A DNA stretch of 64,000 nt, taken from Azonexus sp. R2A61 (GTDB lineage Bacteria; Pseudomonadota; Gammaproteobacteria; Burkholderiales; Rhodocyclaceae). The stretch lies in NCBI RefSeq assembly GCF_021401135.1, contig NZ_JACBFO010000002.1:310001-374000 (forward strand). Reading direction: 5' to 3'. A program made the translations under genes and the position numbers. Positions within the stretch are counted from its first letter, which is position 1. The number at the start of each line of letters is the position of its first letter. The notes beneath the pieces are model-generated. The model was given only the letters and a program-made list of their open reading frames with translations. It was not told where the DNA came from and made no database searches. This document shows, one piece after another, positions 1 to 9,318 of this stretch.

Positions 1-269
1 GCGACCAGCCCGTGTTCGCCCGCCTGTCCGAAGCGCAACCACTCGGGCGCGACCTGCAGCCAGTTGGCCAGCGTCAGCAATTTGTCCTGTGCCGGGATGG
101 CCTCGCCGAGCAACCACTTGCGGGCCGCATGCATGGAAATCGGCCCCCCTGCATAACGCCGATTGAATTCGCGCGCCAGATCGGTCGGCCGATAGCCGCT
201 TTTGCCCGCGCGCACCAGACACTCCTGCAAGCGCTGGCTGAAAGCGTATTTTTCGTGATCCGAACTCAT
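1..269 (-). CDS. Helix-turn-helix transcriptional regulator (partial, C-terminus outside window)
   Basis: The first ~89 codons of a minus-strand gene run off the left edge of the window. The translation starts MSSDHEKYAFSQRLQECLVR and continues with a region (GYRPTDLARE..., MHAARKWLLGEAIPAQ, ...LANWLQVAPEWLRFG) that looks like the DNA-binding helices of XRE/lambda-repressor-like regulators. The ATG at 267-269 is the only clear start, and the intergenic DNA behind it is relatively AT-rich. The effector or dimerisation part is not in the window, so the target and signal cannot be given. It is transcribed divergently from the next gene. Confidence 0.6.
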   Translation of the reverse strand, partial: MSSDHEKYAFSQRLQECLVRAGKSGYRPTDLAREFNRRYAGGPISMHAARKWLLGEAIPAQDKLLTLANWLQVAPEWLRFGQAGEHGLV

Positions 270-318
270 GCGGGCAAAGTTAGCAATCGCCAGGTTTCCA
301 AACGGTCAATAAAACAAC

Positions 319-347
319 TTGACTAGCAGTTAACATCAAACTAAAGT
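319..347 (+). promoter_or_regulatory. Possible sigma-70 promoter for the 403-1152 gene
   Basis: TTGACT (319-324) is followed after 17 bases by TAAAGT (342-347), inside an AT-rich stretch between two divergent genes. The -35 is good and the -10 weak. No experimental support is visible. Confidence 0.3.
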
Positions 348-402
348 CAGCACTCCGCCATGCAAAACGAATGGGCAGCAAACACTGCCCGGACCTCGCC
401 GG

Positions 403-1152
403 ATGGCCATGCCGACATCGTTTCCAAGGAACCCACGTTTCCTCGCCCCGCATTCGGGCTGGCGCCATGCGCTTGCCTCCTGCGGCAGAAAGATCGGGGC
501 AAACTGCGCCAGCATCGTGCTTTTTGCCTGTTCCGGCCTGTATACCGCAGCATCCTCCGCACAACAGACAGCGGCGCCACTGCCCCATGTCCGACTGTCG
601 GCCGTGCAAATCCGGCAGTTGATCGAAACGCGCCCGGTGTGGTGCCTGAAACGCCGGCCACAAAGTCAGGTTTGCGACAAGGTGGCGCGCCTGAACGTGG
701 CTGCGGACGGTCGCGGTCAGATGCATCTGACCGCACTGGAAAACCTTCCGAGGCAAGACGGAAATACCTGGGCCATGCTCAAGAAACGGGTCGGTTTCAC
801 CATCTGGCTCGACGGCGATACCTTGTGCATGCCGCCCGTCGAAAAGCGATCGACCGCGCCCGAATGGTATGAAGCCAGCGACGACGCGGCACGCATCGGT
901 CCCGGCGATCGCCGGCTCACGCCGGCATTGCGAGCGGAAATATTCCGCCAGGCAGGACAGATGAGATATCGACAAGCCGCACAAGACCTGCAAGCAACCT
1001 GCGTCGCCATCCTGAAAGTTGGCGGCGCCCTGCCGCATTATGTTGCCGAACGGATCACCGACGAAATACGAGGTACGGCAAAGTACGGGGAAAAATGGGC
1101 ACGGTTTGTCGCCGTCGATCAGGAAGACGGACTACGCCTGCCCGGGAGTTAA
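403..1152 (+). CDS. Hypothetical exported protein
   Basis: I do not recognise this 249-residue protein. The first ~30 residues are basic and probably include non-coding or extended sequence. A hydrophobic stretch (CASIVLFACSGLYTAA) followed by SSAQQ around residue 50 looks like a signal peptide with its cleavage site, so the real start may lie downstream of 403. The mature part has four cysteines and a mixed charged sequence (e.g. AMLKKRVGFTIWLDGD) without a recognisable motif. The reading frame was chosen over the antisense frame because its composition is protein-like. It ends about 40 bases before the 3' end of the convergent relA gene. Confidence 0.5.
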   Translation: MAMPTSFPRNPRFLAPHSGWRHALASCGRKIGANCASIVLFACSGLYTAASSAQQTAAPLPHVRLSAVQIRQLIETRPVWCLKRRPQSQVCDKVARLNVAADGRGQMHLTALENLPRQDGNTWAMLKKRVGFTIWLDGDTLCMPPVEKRSTAPEWYEASDDAARIGPGDRRLTPALRAEIFRQAGQMRYRQAAQDLQATCVAILKVGGALPHYVAERITDEIRGTAKYGEKWARFVAVDQEDGLRLPGS

Positions 1153-1191
1153 CACCGCCACTTCGTCCGAGCGAGAACGGCCCGAACGATC

Positions 1192-3414
1192 TCAGGCACG
1201 CCGTACGCCGACCACGCCCTCCACTTCATGGATCAGCGTCAGCGTGCGCTGCAACTGCTGCAGGTTGGCGATCTCGACAGTAAAGCTCATGTGCGCCTTA
1301 CCCTGTTTCGACTGGGTGTTGACCCCGGTGACGTTGATTTTCTCGCGGGCATAGATTTCCGAGATGTCGCGCAGCAGGCCTTGACGGTCGTGCGCGTCGA
1401 CAATGATGTCGGCGGCGAACACGCCGGTGGTCTGGCCGCCCCATTCGGTCTCGATCACGCGCTCGGGATGCAGGGCGGCGAGATTGGCGAAATTCGGGCA
1501 GTCGCCGCGATGGATCGAGATGCCCTTGCCGCGCGTGACGAAGCCCTGGATTTCATCGGGCGGCGCCGGCTTGCAGCAACGCGCCAGTTGCGTCAGCAGC
1601 TTGTCGACACCGACGATCAGGATGCCCTGGTTGCCATCCACCGGCTTGCTCGGCCGCGTCGCCACGGCGTCCGGCGGTGTCGTCTCGGCCAGCAGATCGC
1701 CGCCGCGGGCCACCGCCTGGAACTGGCGCTGGTTCATGTCGCCGCGTGCCGCCGCGATGTACATGTCGTCGGCCTTGGCAAAGCCCATCTTGCGCGCCAG
1801 TTCCTCGACGTTGGCGCCGGTCTGGCCGGCGCGCTGCAGTTCCTTGACGATCAGCGAGCGGCCTTCGGCCAGGGTTTCCTCCAGCGCCAGATTGGCGAAC
1901 CAGGCGCGCACCTTGGTCCGGGCGCTCTTGGTCTGGATATAGCCGAGCGACGGATTCAGCCAGTCGCGCGACGGCCCACCGAGCTTGGCGGTGACGATCT
2001 CGACCTGCTGCCCGGTCTGCAACGAGGTGTTAAGCGGCACCAGCTGGCCGCCGACCTTGGCGCCGCGGCAGCGGTGGCCGAGATCGGTATGCACGCGGTA
2101 GGCGAAATCGACCGGGGTCGAGCCGGCCGGCAGGTCGACCACCCGGCCTTGCGGCGTCAGCACGTAGATCGTCTCGTCGAGCGCCGCCTGCTTGTAGTGA
2201 CGAACCCAGTCGGAACTGTCGGCGACTTCGTCTTTCCAGGTCAGCAGCTGGCGCAGCCAGGCGATCTTCTCGTCGTAGTCGTCGGCACCCGGCGCCTTGG
2301 CGCCTTCCTTGTAGCGCCAGTGCGCGGCAACACCGAGCTCGGCGTGCTTGTGCATCTCCCAGGTACGGATCTGGATTTCCAGGCTGCGCCCGTCCGGGCA
2401 GCTGACCGCGGTGTGCAGCGAGCGGTAGTGGTTGCCCTTGGGCTTCGAGATGTAATCGTCGAACTCCTTGGAAATCGGCACCCACAGGTTGTGCACGATG
2501 CCCAGCGCGGTGTAGCAGTCCTTGATGTCGTCGACAATGATGCGCAACGCCCGCACGTCATAGACTTCCGAGAACTCGACGCCCTTCTTGCGCATCTTGT
2601 TCCAGATACTGTAGATGTGCTTCGGTCGACCGTAGATTTCGGCATTATCGATGCCCGAGGCCTCCAGTTCCTCGCGCACGCGGCGCACCGCGTCGGCGAT
2701 GAAGGCCTCGCGCTCGCTGCGCTTCTCGTCCAGTTGCCTGGCGATCGACTTGTAGGTTTCCGGATGCATGAAGCGGAAGGACAGATCCTCCAGCTCCCAT
2801 TTCAATTCCCAGACCCCCAGGCGATTGGCCAGCGGCGAGTAGAGTTCGAGCGTCTCGCGCGCCACCTGGACGCGCAGATCGTCGGGGCTGGCAGCATAGA
2901 AGCGCAAGGTCTGCGTGCGACTGGCCAGCCGCAACAGCACGACCCGGATGTCTTCGACCATGGCCAGCAGCATCTTGCGCAACACCTCGACCTGGGCGCG
3001 CATTTCTGCCGGATTGGCCTCGCCGCCTTCCAGATCGGCGGCAACGAAGCCCTTGGCAATCGGCCGCAGCCGGTTCAGGCGCGAGATGCCCTGCACCAGA
3101 TGCGCGGCCGGCCGACCGAACTTTTCCTCGATCCGGGTAATGCCGTGCTCGTCCTGCGCGGGTATGGCGAACAGCACGGCGGCAATCCGGGATTCGACGT
3201 CGAGCTTGAGCCCGGCAATGATCACTGCCATCCCCAGCGCATGGGCCCAGATACGCTCGCCGCTGCCCAGCGTCTGATCGGCATAGACCTGCCAGGCGTA
3301 TTCGACGGCGGCCCGCAGACGGGACACGTCATCGGCCGCCAAACCATCCGAAAGTTTGGAGAAGTACTGCTCGAAGTCGCTCTGCGCGGCGACGGAATGC
3401 ACGACGGAGACCAT
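1192..3414 (-). CDS. relA: GTP pyrophosphokinase RelA, (p)ppGpp synthetase
   Basis: A 740-residue RelA/SpoT-family protein that transfers pyrophosphate from ATP to GTP or GDP in the stringent response. In order it has an HD-like region (about 55-170), the synthetase domain (about 230-370, with GRPKHIYSIWNKM and KPKGNHYRSLHTAV), a TGS domain (about 400-465, starting IYVLTPQGRVVDLP), a conserved helical/zinc-finger region (TQLARCCKP) and a C-terminal ACT domain (about 665-740). In the HD region the catalytic HD..ED of hydrolase-competent SpoT proteins is replaced (AVLFAIPAQDEHG), so this is expected to be a synthetase-only RelA activated by stalled ribosomes. The ATG at 3412-3414 gives the normal family length. 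Confidence 0.95.
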   Translation of the reverse strand: MVSVVHSVAAQSDFEQYFSKLSDGLAADDVSRLRAAVEYAWQVYADQTLGSGERIWAHALGMAVIIAGLKLDVESRIAAVLFAIPAQDEHGITRIEEKFGRPAAHLVQGISRLNRLRPIAKGFVAADLEGGEANPAEMRAQVEVLRKMLLAMVEDIRVVLLRLASRTQTLRFYAASPDDLRVQVARETLELYSPLANRLGVWELKWELEDLSFRFMHPETYKSIARQLDEKRSEREAFIADAVRRVREELEASGIDNAEIYGRPKHIYSIWNKMRKKGVEFSEVYDVRALRIIVDDIKDCYTALGIVHNLWVPISKEFDDYISKPKGNHYRSLHTAVSCPDGRSLEIQIRTWEMHKHAELGVAAHWRYKEGAKAPGADDYDEKIAWLRQLLTWKDEVADSSDWVRHYKQAALDETIYVLTPQGRVVDLPAGSTPVDFAYRVHTDLGHRCRGAKVGGQLVPLNTSLQTGQQVEIVTAKLGGPSRDWLNPSLGYIQTKSARTKVRAWFANLALEETLAEGRSLIVKELQRAGQTGANVEELARKMGFAKADDMYIAAARGDMNQRQFQAVARGGDLLAETTPPDAVATRPSKPVDGNQGILIVGVDKLLTQLARCCKPAPPDEIQGFVTRGKGISIHRGDCPNFANLAALHPERVIETEWGGQTTGVFAADIIVDAHDRQGLLRDISEIYAREKINVTGVNTQSKQGKAHMSFTVEIANLQQLQRTLTLIHEVEGVVGVRRA

Positions 3415-3515
3415 GGGGCCGGATTATAGATCGGTCCGCGCAATGCCGAATGTTTTCCGGGCGCATCGCACAGTGTTATAAGATGGTTTCATACCTCGCC
3501 CCTTGGTGTGAACGC

Positions 3516-6500
3516 ATGCGCCTCCGCCTGCTCGTCCTGCTCGGCACCGCACTGCTGACGGCTACATCCGTCATGGCCGGGAGCGATATCGCCGAGCGGC
3601 CGGGCATCCGCCTGGGCGTGCTCGCCTACCGGGGCGAAGCGCAGGCCCGCCAGGACTGGCAGGGGCATGCCGACTATCTGACGCAACGCCTGCAGCGACC
3701 GGTCGAACTGCGGCCACTCGGCTATCAGGCGATCGACGAGGCGGTCGCCCGCCACGAGATCGATCTGCTGATCACCAATACCGGCCACTACACCGAACTG
3801 GAAAGCACCGGAGAGGTAGCGCGTATCGCCACCCGGCTGATCGCCGGACCGAACGGTCCGCTAAGCCAGTTCGGCGGCACGGCGATCGCCCGGGTCGAGC
3901 GCAGCGACATCGCCCATTACCGCGACCTTAAGGGGAAGCGCGTGATGATCCCGGACACCTCCAGCCTCGGCGGCTGGCAGGTGCACCTGCGCGAAGCCCT
4001 GGCTCAGGGCGTCGATCTCGAACACGATTGCGGCGAACTGCTCAGCACCGAAAACCACGAGAAGGTCGTTGCCGGCGTACTGGAGGGTCGAGCCGACGTC
4101 GGCCTGGTCCGCTCCGACCTGATCGAGTCGATGATCGCCCGGGGGCAATTGACGGCCGGCCAGCTGAAGATCGTCGATGAGCGCAAGGATGCCGGCTACC
4201 CGTTCCAGCACAGTACCCGCCTCTACCCTGAATGGCCCTTCGCCAGCATCGCCGGTTTTCCCGAAGGCTTGCGCAAGGAAGTGTTGATCGCCCTGCTCGA
4301 ACTGCGTCCCGACGATCCGGCGGCCCGTAGTGCCGGCATCTACGGCTGGACCTTGTCGCAGAACTACCAGAGCGTGCTCGACCTGTTCCGCGAAGCCCGG
4401 CTCGGCCCCTACGCCCGCCAGGCGATCACCTGGGCCGATATCGTTGCCCGTTACGGTCACTGGATCACGGCGTTGTGGGTCGGCGCACTGCTCGTCCTGC
4501 TGACGATCATCCACTGGATTGCCAGGACCAACCGCCGCCTGCGCCAGAACGAAGCCTCGTTGCGACTGGCTGCGGGCGTCTTCGAGAATGCCGGGGAAGC
4601 CATCCTGATCACCGATGCCAGCGGACGCATCGTAGACGTCAACAACAGCGCCTGCCGGCTGACCGGCTATCCGCACGACGAACTGATCGGCCAGACGCCA
4701 CGCCTGTTGCGCTCCGGGCACCACGACGCCACCTTTTACCAGTTGCTCTGGCAAGCCTTGCAACGCGACGGCATCTGGCGCGGCGAAATCTGGAATCGGC
4801 GCAAGGATGGCACGGTCTACGCGCAACAGACGAGCATTTCCTCGATCCGCGACCAGAACGCCAGGATCAGCCATTTCATCAGCATTTCCTCCGACATCAC
4901 CGGCATCAAGCAAAGTCACGAAGCACTCGAACGGATGGCCTACTACGATGCCCTGACCGGCCTGCCCAATCGCCTGCTGCTGGCCGACCGCCTCGCTCAG
5001 GCAATCGGCCAGGCACGGCGGCGCGGCGATCTGCTCGCCGTCTGCTACCTCGATCTCGATAACTTCAAACCGGTTAACGACCGTTGGGGACACAAGGCCG
5101 GCGACCGGCTGCTGGTGGAAATCGCCGGCCGGCTGACCGCCAGCGTCCGGCAGAGCGATACGGTCAGCCGCCTCGGCGGAGACGAATTCGTCATCCTGCT
5201 GGGGGAACTCGGCGGCTACAGCGAATGCGAACAGGCGCTGATGCGGATCAGCGAAGCGGTCTCGCTGCCGGTCAAGCTCAGCGAGGGCGAGGCCGTCGTC
5301 TCGGCGAGCATCGGCGTGACGGTCTACCCGACCGACGGCAGCGATCCGGACACCCTGCTGCGCCAGGCCGACCAGGCGATGTACGCGGCCAAACAGGCCG
5401 GCCGCCACCGCTACCTGCTGTTCGGCCAGCAAACGGACGGCGTGCATCACGAGCAACTGAGCGAACTGCAGGGCGCGCTGGCCCGCCAGGAATTCCTGCT
5501 GTACTACCAGCCGCGCGTCGACCTGCGCACCGGGCGCATCCTCGGCATGGAAGCCCTGGTCCGCTGGCAGCATCCGCTCCACGGCCTGCTGCTGCCCGAG
5601 CGCTTCCTGTTCCGCATCGAACAGGCCGGGTTGCATGTCGAACTCGGCGAATACGTCATCGATCGTGCGGTGAGCGACCTCGCCGCCTGGGTTGCCGAAG
5701 GGCGCACCTGGAATGTCGCCATCAACATCGATGCGCTGCACCTGCAGTGCACCGGTTTCGCCAGCCGTTTCGCCGACCGCCTGAAGCGCCATCCGGCGCT
5801 GACTGCCAGCATGTTCGAGCTGGAGATTCCGGAGAGCGCGGCACTGCGCGACCTGCCGCACGTTGCCGAACGCATCGGCGAATGCCGGCGACTCGGGCTG
5901 CAGATCGCGATCGATCATTTCGGCACCGGCTACTCCTCGCTGGCCAGCCTGAAGCAACTCCCGGTGCAGGCCCTGAAGATCGATCGCAGTTTCATCGGCC
6001 GCATCCTCGAAGACCCGGACGATCTGGCCATCGTCGACGGCGCCATCGGCCTGGCCGCAGCCTTCCGGCAGCGCACCGTCGCCGTCGGCATCGAAACCGA
6101 GGCGCACGGCGTGATGCTGCTGCGCCTGGGTTGCGATTGGGGCCAGGGCCAGGCCATCGCGCCGCCGATGCCGGCGAGCGAAGCCGGCGCCTGGAGCAAC
6201 CGCTGGCAGTTGCCGGACAGTTGGCGGCAAACCGAGCGCTGGCCGATCGAGGATCTCGGCCTGCTGATGATCGAAATCGACCATCTGCGCTGGATCGAAC
6301 AACTCGAACGCCGACTGCTCGGCGAACCGGGCGACAGCCTGCCGCTGCCGCCGCTCGACCCGACCGAATGCCGTTTCGGACACTGGCTGCAATCGGAAGG
6401 CATCGAGCGCTACCGGCAACTGCCGGCCTTCCCCGACCTGTTGCTGCAACACGAACGCATCCACGCGCTCGGTAACGAACTCGCCCACCGCCATGCCGTG

Positions 6501-6608
6501 GTCCCGGACGAGGCCCGGCGGCGCCTGAACGAGCTGCATGCCGAACGCGACCGCCTGCTCGAGCGGCTGGCCGGCGTTCGCCGGCAGGCGCTGGCCCCCC
6601 GCCCCTGA
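3516..6608 (+). CDS. PhnD-like sensor / PAS / GGDEF / EAL / CZB protein (c-di-GMP turnover)
   Basis: A multidomain signalling protein of about 1030 residues. A signal peptide (MRLRLLVLLGTALLTATSVMA) is followed by a periplasmic PhnD-like substrate-binding domain (about 30-290), a membrane segment (about 317-336), a PAS domain (about 350-470), a GGDEF domain with intact GGDEF (about 556), an EAL domain with intact EAL (about 678), and a C-terminal CZB-like zinc-binding domain (His in DHLRW, Cys in TECRFGHW, two His in LQHERIH). The EAL domain keeps the Asn, Glu and Lys positions, but the DDFG motif reads DHFG and the usual EGVE reads VGIE, so phosphodiesterase activity is doubtful. The start at 3516 puts the signal peptide at the N-terminus; in-frame starts upstream (3450, 3483) would add a non-signal extension, and a TATAAG -10-like hexamer lies at 3477-3482. 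Confidence 0.85.
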   Translation: MRLRLLVLLGTALLTATSVMAGSDIAERPGIRLGVLAYRGEAQARQDWQGHADYLTQRLQRPVELRPLGYQAIDEAVARHEIDLLITNTGHYTELESTGEVARIATRLIAGPNGPLSQFGGTAIARVERSDIAHYRDLKGKRVMIPDTSSLGGWQVHLREALAQGVDLEHDCGELLSTENHEKVVAGVLEGRADVGLVRSDLIESMIARGQLTAGQLKIVDERKDAGYPFQHSTRLYPEWPFASIAGFPEGLRKEVLIALLELRPDDPAARSAGIYGWTLSQNYQSVLDLFREARLGPYARQAITWADIVARYGHWITALWVGALLVLLTIIHWIARTNRRLRQNEASLRLAAGVFENAGEAILITDASGRIVDVNNSACRLTGYPHDELIGQTPRLLRSGHHDATFYQLLWQALQRDGIWRGEIWNRRKDGTVYAQQTSISSIRDQNARISHFISISSDITGIKQSHEALERMAYYDALTGLPNRLLLADRLAQAIGQARRRGDLLAVCYLDLDNFKPVNDRWGHKAGDRLLVEIAGRLTASVRQSDTVSRLGGDEFVILLGELGGYSECEQALMRISEAVSLPVKLSEGEAVVSASIGVTVYPTDGSDPDTLLRQADQAMYAAKQAGRHRYLLFGQQTDGVHHEQLSELQGALARQEFLLYYQPRVDLRTGRILGMEALVRWQHPLHGLLLPERFLFRIEQAGLHVELGEYVIDRAVSDLAAWVAEGRTWNVAINIDALHLQCTGFASRFADRLKRHPALTASMFELEIPESAALRDLPHVAERIGECRRLGLQIAIDHFGTGYSSLASLKQLPVQALKIDRSFIGRILEDPDDLAIVDGAIGLAAAFRQRTVAVGIETEAHGVMLLRLGCDWGQGQAIAPPMPASEAGAWSNRWQLPDSWRQTERWPIEDLGLLMIEIDHLRWIEQLERRLLGEPGDSLPLPPLDPTECRFGHWLQSEGIERYRQLPAFPDLLLQHERIHALGNELAHRHAVVPDEARRRLNELHAERDRLLERLAGVRRQALAPRP

Positions 6609-6663
6609 CAGGGTTTTCCCGGAGCAGCGCGGGCCTGCCGGCTTGGGGCATAATCCGCCGACC

Positions 6664-7551
6664 ATGCCCAGCCTGCTCCGCAACCCCTATCTCCTGCTGA
6701 CGCTGACCGCCCTGTTCTGGTCCGGCAACATGGTGCTCGGCCGCGGCATCCGCGCCGACGTACCGCCACTGGCCCTGGCCTTCTGGCGCTGGGCGATTGC
6801 CTTCCTGCTGGTGCTGCCGCTGGCGCTGCCGCATCTGAAAAGCCAGTGGCCGCTGCTGTGCCGCGGCTGGAAGCCGGTGCTGCTGCTCGGCCTGCTCGGC
6901 GTCGGCTGTTACAACACCTTTGCCTATCTCGGCCTGCAGACGACAACCGCGACCAACGCCGTACTGCTCAATTCCTTCATTCCAATCGCCACCATCGCCA
7001 TTTCCTGGGCTTTCCTCGGCAAGCGCCTGAAACCGCTGGCCGCCTTTGGCGTATTCATCTCGCTGGCCGGCGCGCTGACCATCGTCGCGCACGGCGATCC
7101 GCACATCCTGCTGCACCTCAAGCTCAACGCCGGCGACCTGTGGATGCTCGCCGCCGTCGCCGCCTGGGCCGTGTATACCGTCGGCCTGGCCTGGCGGCCG
7201 GCCGGCGTCCACCCGATGTTGCTGCTGGCGGCATTCACCGCCGTCGGATTGCTGGCGCTGACCCCCGCTTATCTTTGGGAAATCGCGCAGGGCCGGCAGA
7301 TCATGCTGCATGCCGGTTCGCTGGCGTCGATCGCCTACGTCGGCGTCTTTCCCAGTTTCGTCGGCTACATCTTCTACAACCGCGGCGTCGCCGACGTCGG
7401 GGCCAGCCGGGCCAGCCTGTTCATCCACTTGATGCCGGTATTCGGCACGCTGCTGTCGGTCATCTTTCTCGGCGAAATTCCGCTCTGGTACCACTATGCC
7501 GGCATCGCGCTGATCTTCGCCGGCATCTGGCTGACCATGAAGAAAGCCTGA
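6664..7551 (+). CDS. EamA/DMT-family membrane transporter
   Basis: A 295-residue permease with about ten hydrophobic segments arranged as two EamA repeats (first repeat from LLLTLTALFWSGNMVLGRGI, second from LWMLAAVAAWAVYTVGLAW). Members of the drug/metabolite transporter superfamily export or import small metabolites; the substrate cannot be told from sequence. The ATG at 6664 begins directly with the first helix; longer in-frame extensions upstream look non-coding. The stop codon overlaps the start of the next gene by one base, so the two are probably co-translated. Confidence 0.85.
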   Translation: MPSLLRNPYLLLTLTALFWSGNMVLGRGIRADVPPLALAFWRWAIAFLLVLPLALPHLKSQWPLLCRGWKPVLLLGLLGVGCYNTFAYLGLQTTTATNAVLLNSFIPIATIAISWAFLGKRLKPLAAFGVFISLAGALTIVAHGDPHILLHLKLNAGDLWMLAAVAAWAVYTVGLAWRPAGVHPMLLLAAFTAVGLLALTPAYLWEIAQGRQIMLHAGSLASIAYVGVFPSFVGYIFYNRGVADVGASRASLFIHLMPVFGTLLSVIFLGEIPLWYHYAGIALIFAGIWLTMKKA

Positions 7552-8315
7552 TGGGACTGCTCGACTGGCTGCGCCGCCCCCGTCCGCGGCCGATTTCCGA
7601 CGATTTGTGGCGGTCGACCGTGGCCGGTCTGCCCTTTCTCGCCGCGCTTGCGGTCGACGAGCAAAAAAAGCTGAAAACCCTGGCCGAGGGCTTTCTCGCC
7701 GAAAAGGAATTTTCCGCCGCCGGCGGGCTTGAACTGAGCGACGCCATCTGCGTCTCGATCGCCGCCCAGGGCTGCCTGCCGATCCTTGAACTCGGCCTCT
7801 CCGCCTACCGCGACTGGGTCGGCATCGTCGTCTACCCCGACGAATTCGTGGTCAGCCGCCGGATCGAGGACGAAGACGGCATCGTGCACGAATTCGACGA
7901 CGTGCTTTCCGGCGAGGCCTGGGAAGGCGGCCCGTTGCTCGTCTCGTGGCGCGACGTGCAGATGGCCGGCGACGGCTACAACGTGGTCATCCACGAATTC
8001 GCGCACAAGCTGGACATGCTCAACGGCGCGGTCGACGGCGTTCCCGCGCTGCATTCCGGTCTTGCGGTCGACACCTGGGAAAGCACCCTTTTCGCGGCCT
8101 GGGAAGATTTCTGCGCCCGCGTCGAGCGTGGCGAAGACACCCGTATCGACCCTTACGCCGCCGAAGCGCCGGAGGAATTCTTTGCCGTCGTCAGCGAAGC
8201 CTTCTTCGAAATGCCGGCCGTCGTGGCCAAGGAATACCCGAAACTTTACCGACTGTTCCGCGATTACTACCGGCAGGATCCGTTGCAACGCCTGGGCTCG
8301 GCACCCTGGGGATAA
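7551..8315 (+). CDS. mtfA: MtfA-like zinc-dependent peptidase
   Basis: A 254-residue protein of the MtfA (DUF980) family, soluble gluzincin-type peptidases. In E. coli, MtfA binds the glucose repressor Mlc. The zinc motif HEFAHKLD (HExxH) lies near residue 147, and a further conserved Glu occurs in the EEFFAVVSEAFFE segment, which matches the family. No signal peptide or membrane segment is seen. The start overlaps the stop of the EamA permease. Whether an Mlc homologue exists cannot be judged from this window. Confidence 0.85.
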   Translation: MGLLDWLRRPRPRPISDDLWRSTVAGLPFLAALAVDEQKKLKTLAEGFLAEKEFSAAGGLELSDAICVSIAAQGCLPILELGLSAYRDWVGIVVYPDEFVVSRRIEDEDGIVHEFDDVLSGEAWEGGPLLVSWRDVQMAGDGYNVVIHEFAHKLDMLNGAVDGVPALHSGLAVDTWESTLFAAWEDFCARVERGEDTRIDPYAAEAPEEFFAVVSEAFFEMPAVVAKEYPKLYRLFRDYYRQDPLQRLGSAPWG

Positions 8316-8465
8316 CCCTGGATACCCCAGAAAAAAATTCCACCATTCGACAAATAAAATAAAATCGGCAAATACTCCCTGTCGTCACATCGGCAGGTCC
8401 AGGCACTCGAATGATCCACCGGCCCGGCGGTAAAACCGACGGACCAAACGGACGAGGAGGAAGCG

Positions 8466-9311
8466 ATGGATGCGCAAGCACGTTGGTCGGGCCGGACTGT
8501 CTGCCTGCTGGCAGCCGGCCTGCTGATCGCACTGACGGGATGGCGGCAGGCGCTGGCCGCCACCGAATACAGTTTCGCCGTCGTGCCGCAATTCGAGCAA
8601 CGCAAGCTGTTTGCCGTCTGGCGACCGATCGTCGATGAACTCTCCCGGCGCAGCGGGTTCCCGCTGAAGCTCGTCGCCCCGCTGTCGGTCGCCGAATTCG
8701 AAACCCAGCTATCGGGCGGCAGCTACGACATCGTCTACGCCAATCCGTACCACATCCTGCGCGAAAGCTCCCGCCAGGGCTACATTCCGTTGATTCGCGA
8801 CGCCACGCCGCTGCGCGGCATCATCGTCGTCGCCCGCGACAGCCCGTTCCGGACGCCGGCCGACCTGGCCGGCCAGCGCCTGGGCATTCCATCGCCCAAC
8901 GCGCTGGGCGCCAGCCTGCTGGTCCGCGCCGATCTCGAACGCCTGTTCAAGGTCAAGGTCGAGCCGGTCAACGTCAAGACGCACAGCTCGGTCTATCTGC
9001 ACGTCGCCAACGGCTTGCTGCCGGCCGGCGGCGGCGTCGAAAAGACGCTCGCCGAACAAACGCCGGCCGTACAGGCGCTGCTGCGCGTCTTTTATACGAC
9101 CCGCGAAATGCCATCGCATCCGATCGCCGCCCATCCGCGGCTGCCGCCGGAAGTCCGGACTGCGCTGCGCAAGGCCCTGCTGGAGATGGCCGCAACGCCG
9201 GAAGGACTGGCGCTGCTGGAGAAGGTGCCGATGAGCAAACCGGTTGCCGCATCGATCAAGGACTACGCACCGATGCTGGCGTGGGACCTGGAAAAATACT
9301 GGACGCCCTGA
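8466..9311 (+). CDS. PhnD-like periplasmic phosphate/phosphonate-type binding protein
   Basis: A 281-residue exported solute-binding protein of the PhnD/phosphite family. It has an N-terminal signal peptide (hydrophobic [13 protein letters not shown] ending ALA-A) and characteristic family features: early [12 protein letters not shown], the [10 protein letters not shown] segment, and a second lobe with [18 protein letters not shown]. No ABC permease or ATPase gene is adjacent. Instead the gene lies seven bases upstream of a hybrid histidine kinase, which suggests that it acts as a ligand-binding co-sensor rather than a transport protein. The ligand is unknown. An AT-rich stretch around 8338-8370 upstream probably carries the promoter. 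Confidence 0.85.
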   Translation: MDAQARWSGRTVCLLAAGLLIALTGWRQALAATEYSFAVVPQFEQRKLFAVWRPIVDELSRRSGFPLKLVAPLSVAEFETQLSGGSYDIVYANPYHILRESSRQGYIPLIRDATPLRGIIVVARDSPFRTPADLAGQRLGIPSPNALGASLLVRADLERLFKVKVEPVNVKTHSSVYLHVANGLLPAGGGVEKTLAEQTPAVQALLRVFYTTREMPSHPIAAHPRLPPEVRTALRKALLEMAATPEGLALLEKVPMSKPVAASIKDYAPMLAWDLEKYWTP

Positions 9312-9318
9312 GGCGCAC

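Noticed and set aside
1228..3429. Long plus-strand open frame (733 codons) opposite relA, and similar long antisense frames opposite the GGDEF/EAL gene (3861-6683), the hybrid kinase (9256-11586) and napA (30946-33330)
   Set aside because: They are mirror frames of clear genes in GC-rich DNA, rich in Arg, Gln, Ala and His with no family features.
7650..8073. Counting TGCGGTCGAC copies as part of the same signal as TGCGGTCAAC
   Set aside because: Several lie in GCG-GTC-GAC (Ala-Val-Asp) codons and could reflect codon usage, so they are listed only as a variant and not used as main support.
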